A DNA stretch of 5,794 bases from CAYVTZ01 sp964454685. GTDB taxonomy: Bacteria; Bacillota; Clostridia; Christensenellales; Christensenellaceae. Shown here piece by piece: positions 5,283 to 5,794 of this stretch. The notes below the pieces were generated by a model. That model saw only the letters and a program-made list of their open reading frames with translations, had not been told where the DNA came from and searched no databases. Both the position numbers and the translations under genes were made by a program. The stretch is from contig CAYVTZ010000080.1 in NCBI GenBank assembly GCA_964454685.1, positions 1 to 5,794 of the forward strand, read 5' to 3'. How positions within the stretch are numbered: the first letter of the stretch is position 1; every line of letters starts with the position of its first letter.

Positions 5283-5794
5283 ATGAGCGAGAAATACTAT
5301 ATCACAACCCCGATTTATTTTCCGAGCGACAGACTGCATATTGGGCACGCATACTGTACGACGGCGGCGGACTCGGTAGCGCGCTTCAAGCGGCAGACGG
5401 GGCATGACGTGATGTTTTTGACGGGTACCGATGAGCATGGTCAGAAGATTGAAAAGATCGCGCAGGAAAAGGGCGTTGCTCCGCAGGCGTATGTAGACGA
5501 TATCGTGGGGCAGATCAAGCAGCTTTGGAAGCTGATGGATATTACAAACGACGACTTTATCCGCACCACGCAAGAGCGGCATAAAACGTGCGCACAGAAG
5601 ATTTTTCAAAAGTTATATGATCAGGGTGATATTTACAAAAGTGAATATGAAAGCTGGTATTGCACGCCGTGCGAGGGCTTTTTCACCGAACGTCAGTTGC
5701 AGGATGGCATGTGCCCTGACTGTGGGCGAGAGGTGCAGCGCACCAAGGAGGAGAGTTATTTCTTCCGTGCTTCCAAATATGCGGACAGACTGAT
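5283..5794 (+). CDS. metG: Methionyl-tRNA synthetase, N-terminal part (3' partial)
   Basis: MetRS charges tRNA-Met with methionine in the cytosol, for both initiation and elongation. The first 170 codons are present and open to the right edge, roughly a quarter of a typical bacterial enzyme. The Rossmann catalytic fold begins at once with YYITTPIYFPSDRLHIGHAY; HIGH is residues 19-22. FLTGTDEHGQKI (45-56) is the conserved region after it. The connective insertion carries one zinc knuckle with four cysteines, CTPC (127-130) and CPDC (144-147), followed by RTKEESYFFRASKY (153-166). This resembles the Firmicute type. The KMSKS loop, anticodon-binding domain and any C-terminal tRNA-binding domain are beyond the window. 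The start ATG 5283 has AAGGAG seven bases upstream; the ATG at 5278 is out of frame. No stop or frameshift occurs in the visible part. Confidence 0.96.
   Translation, partial: MSEKYYITTPIYFPSDRLHIGHAYCTTAADSVARFKRQTGHDVMFLTGTDEHGQKIEKIAQEKGVAPQAYVDDIVGQIKQLWKLMDITNDDFIRTTQERHKTCAQKIFQKLYDQGDIYKSEYESWYCTPCEGFFTERQLQDGMCPDCGREVQRTKEESYFFRASKYADRL

Overview
The window looks like a chromosomal segment of a Firmicute, most probably a Clostridia member with moderate GC. This is inferred from strong GGAGG-type ribosome binding sites, sigma-A-like promoters, short hairpin plus U-tract terminators, a clostridial-type pyruvate phosphate dikinase end, a second-type EF-G, and a MetRS with a four-cysteine zinc knuckle. 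No phage, plasmid, transposase or CRISPR signal is visible.

Layout. (1) 3-248, plus: the last ~80 codons of pyruvate phosphate dikinase, closed by a strong terminator at 266-294. (2) 359-915, minus: a convergent gene for a 169-residue membrane protein of unknown function. It has an acidic, low-complexity N-terminal half and three hydrophobic segments, with its own terminator at 359-386. (3) 916-1254: a divergent control region. The minus side carries a candidate promoter and a structured leader with a terminator-like hairpin. The plus side carries two candidate promoters. (4) 1255-3330, plus: a complete EF-G-like translational GTPase of the EF-G2 type, with unusual G motifs, closed by a terminator at 3346-3378. 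(5) 3379-3872: about 500 bases with no credible gene but many short, perfect inverted repeats, the most unexplained part of the window. (6) 3964-5193, plus: a polytopic membrane glycosyltransferase of the PIG-V (GT-C) type behind a good promoter. (7) 5283 to the right edge, plus: the first 170 codons of methionyl-tRNA synthetase behind a near-consensus promoter.

The genes look like separate transcription units rather than one pathway: central carbon metabolism (PPDK), translation (EF-G2-like factor, MetRS), envelope glycosylation (PIG-V-like) and one unknown membrane protein. No multi-gene defence, secondary-metabolite or mobile system is visible. The items most worth a second look are the hairpin-rich gap, the structured leader of the 169-residue gene, and the altered GTPase motifs of the EF-G-like protein.
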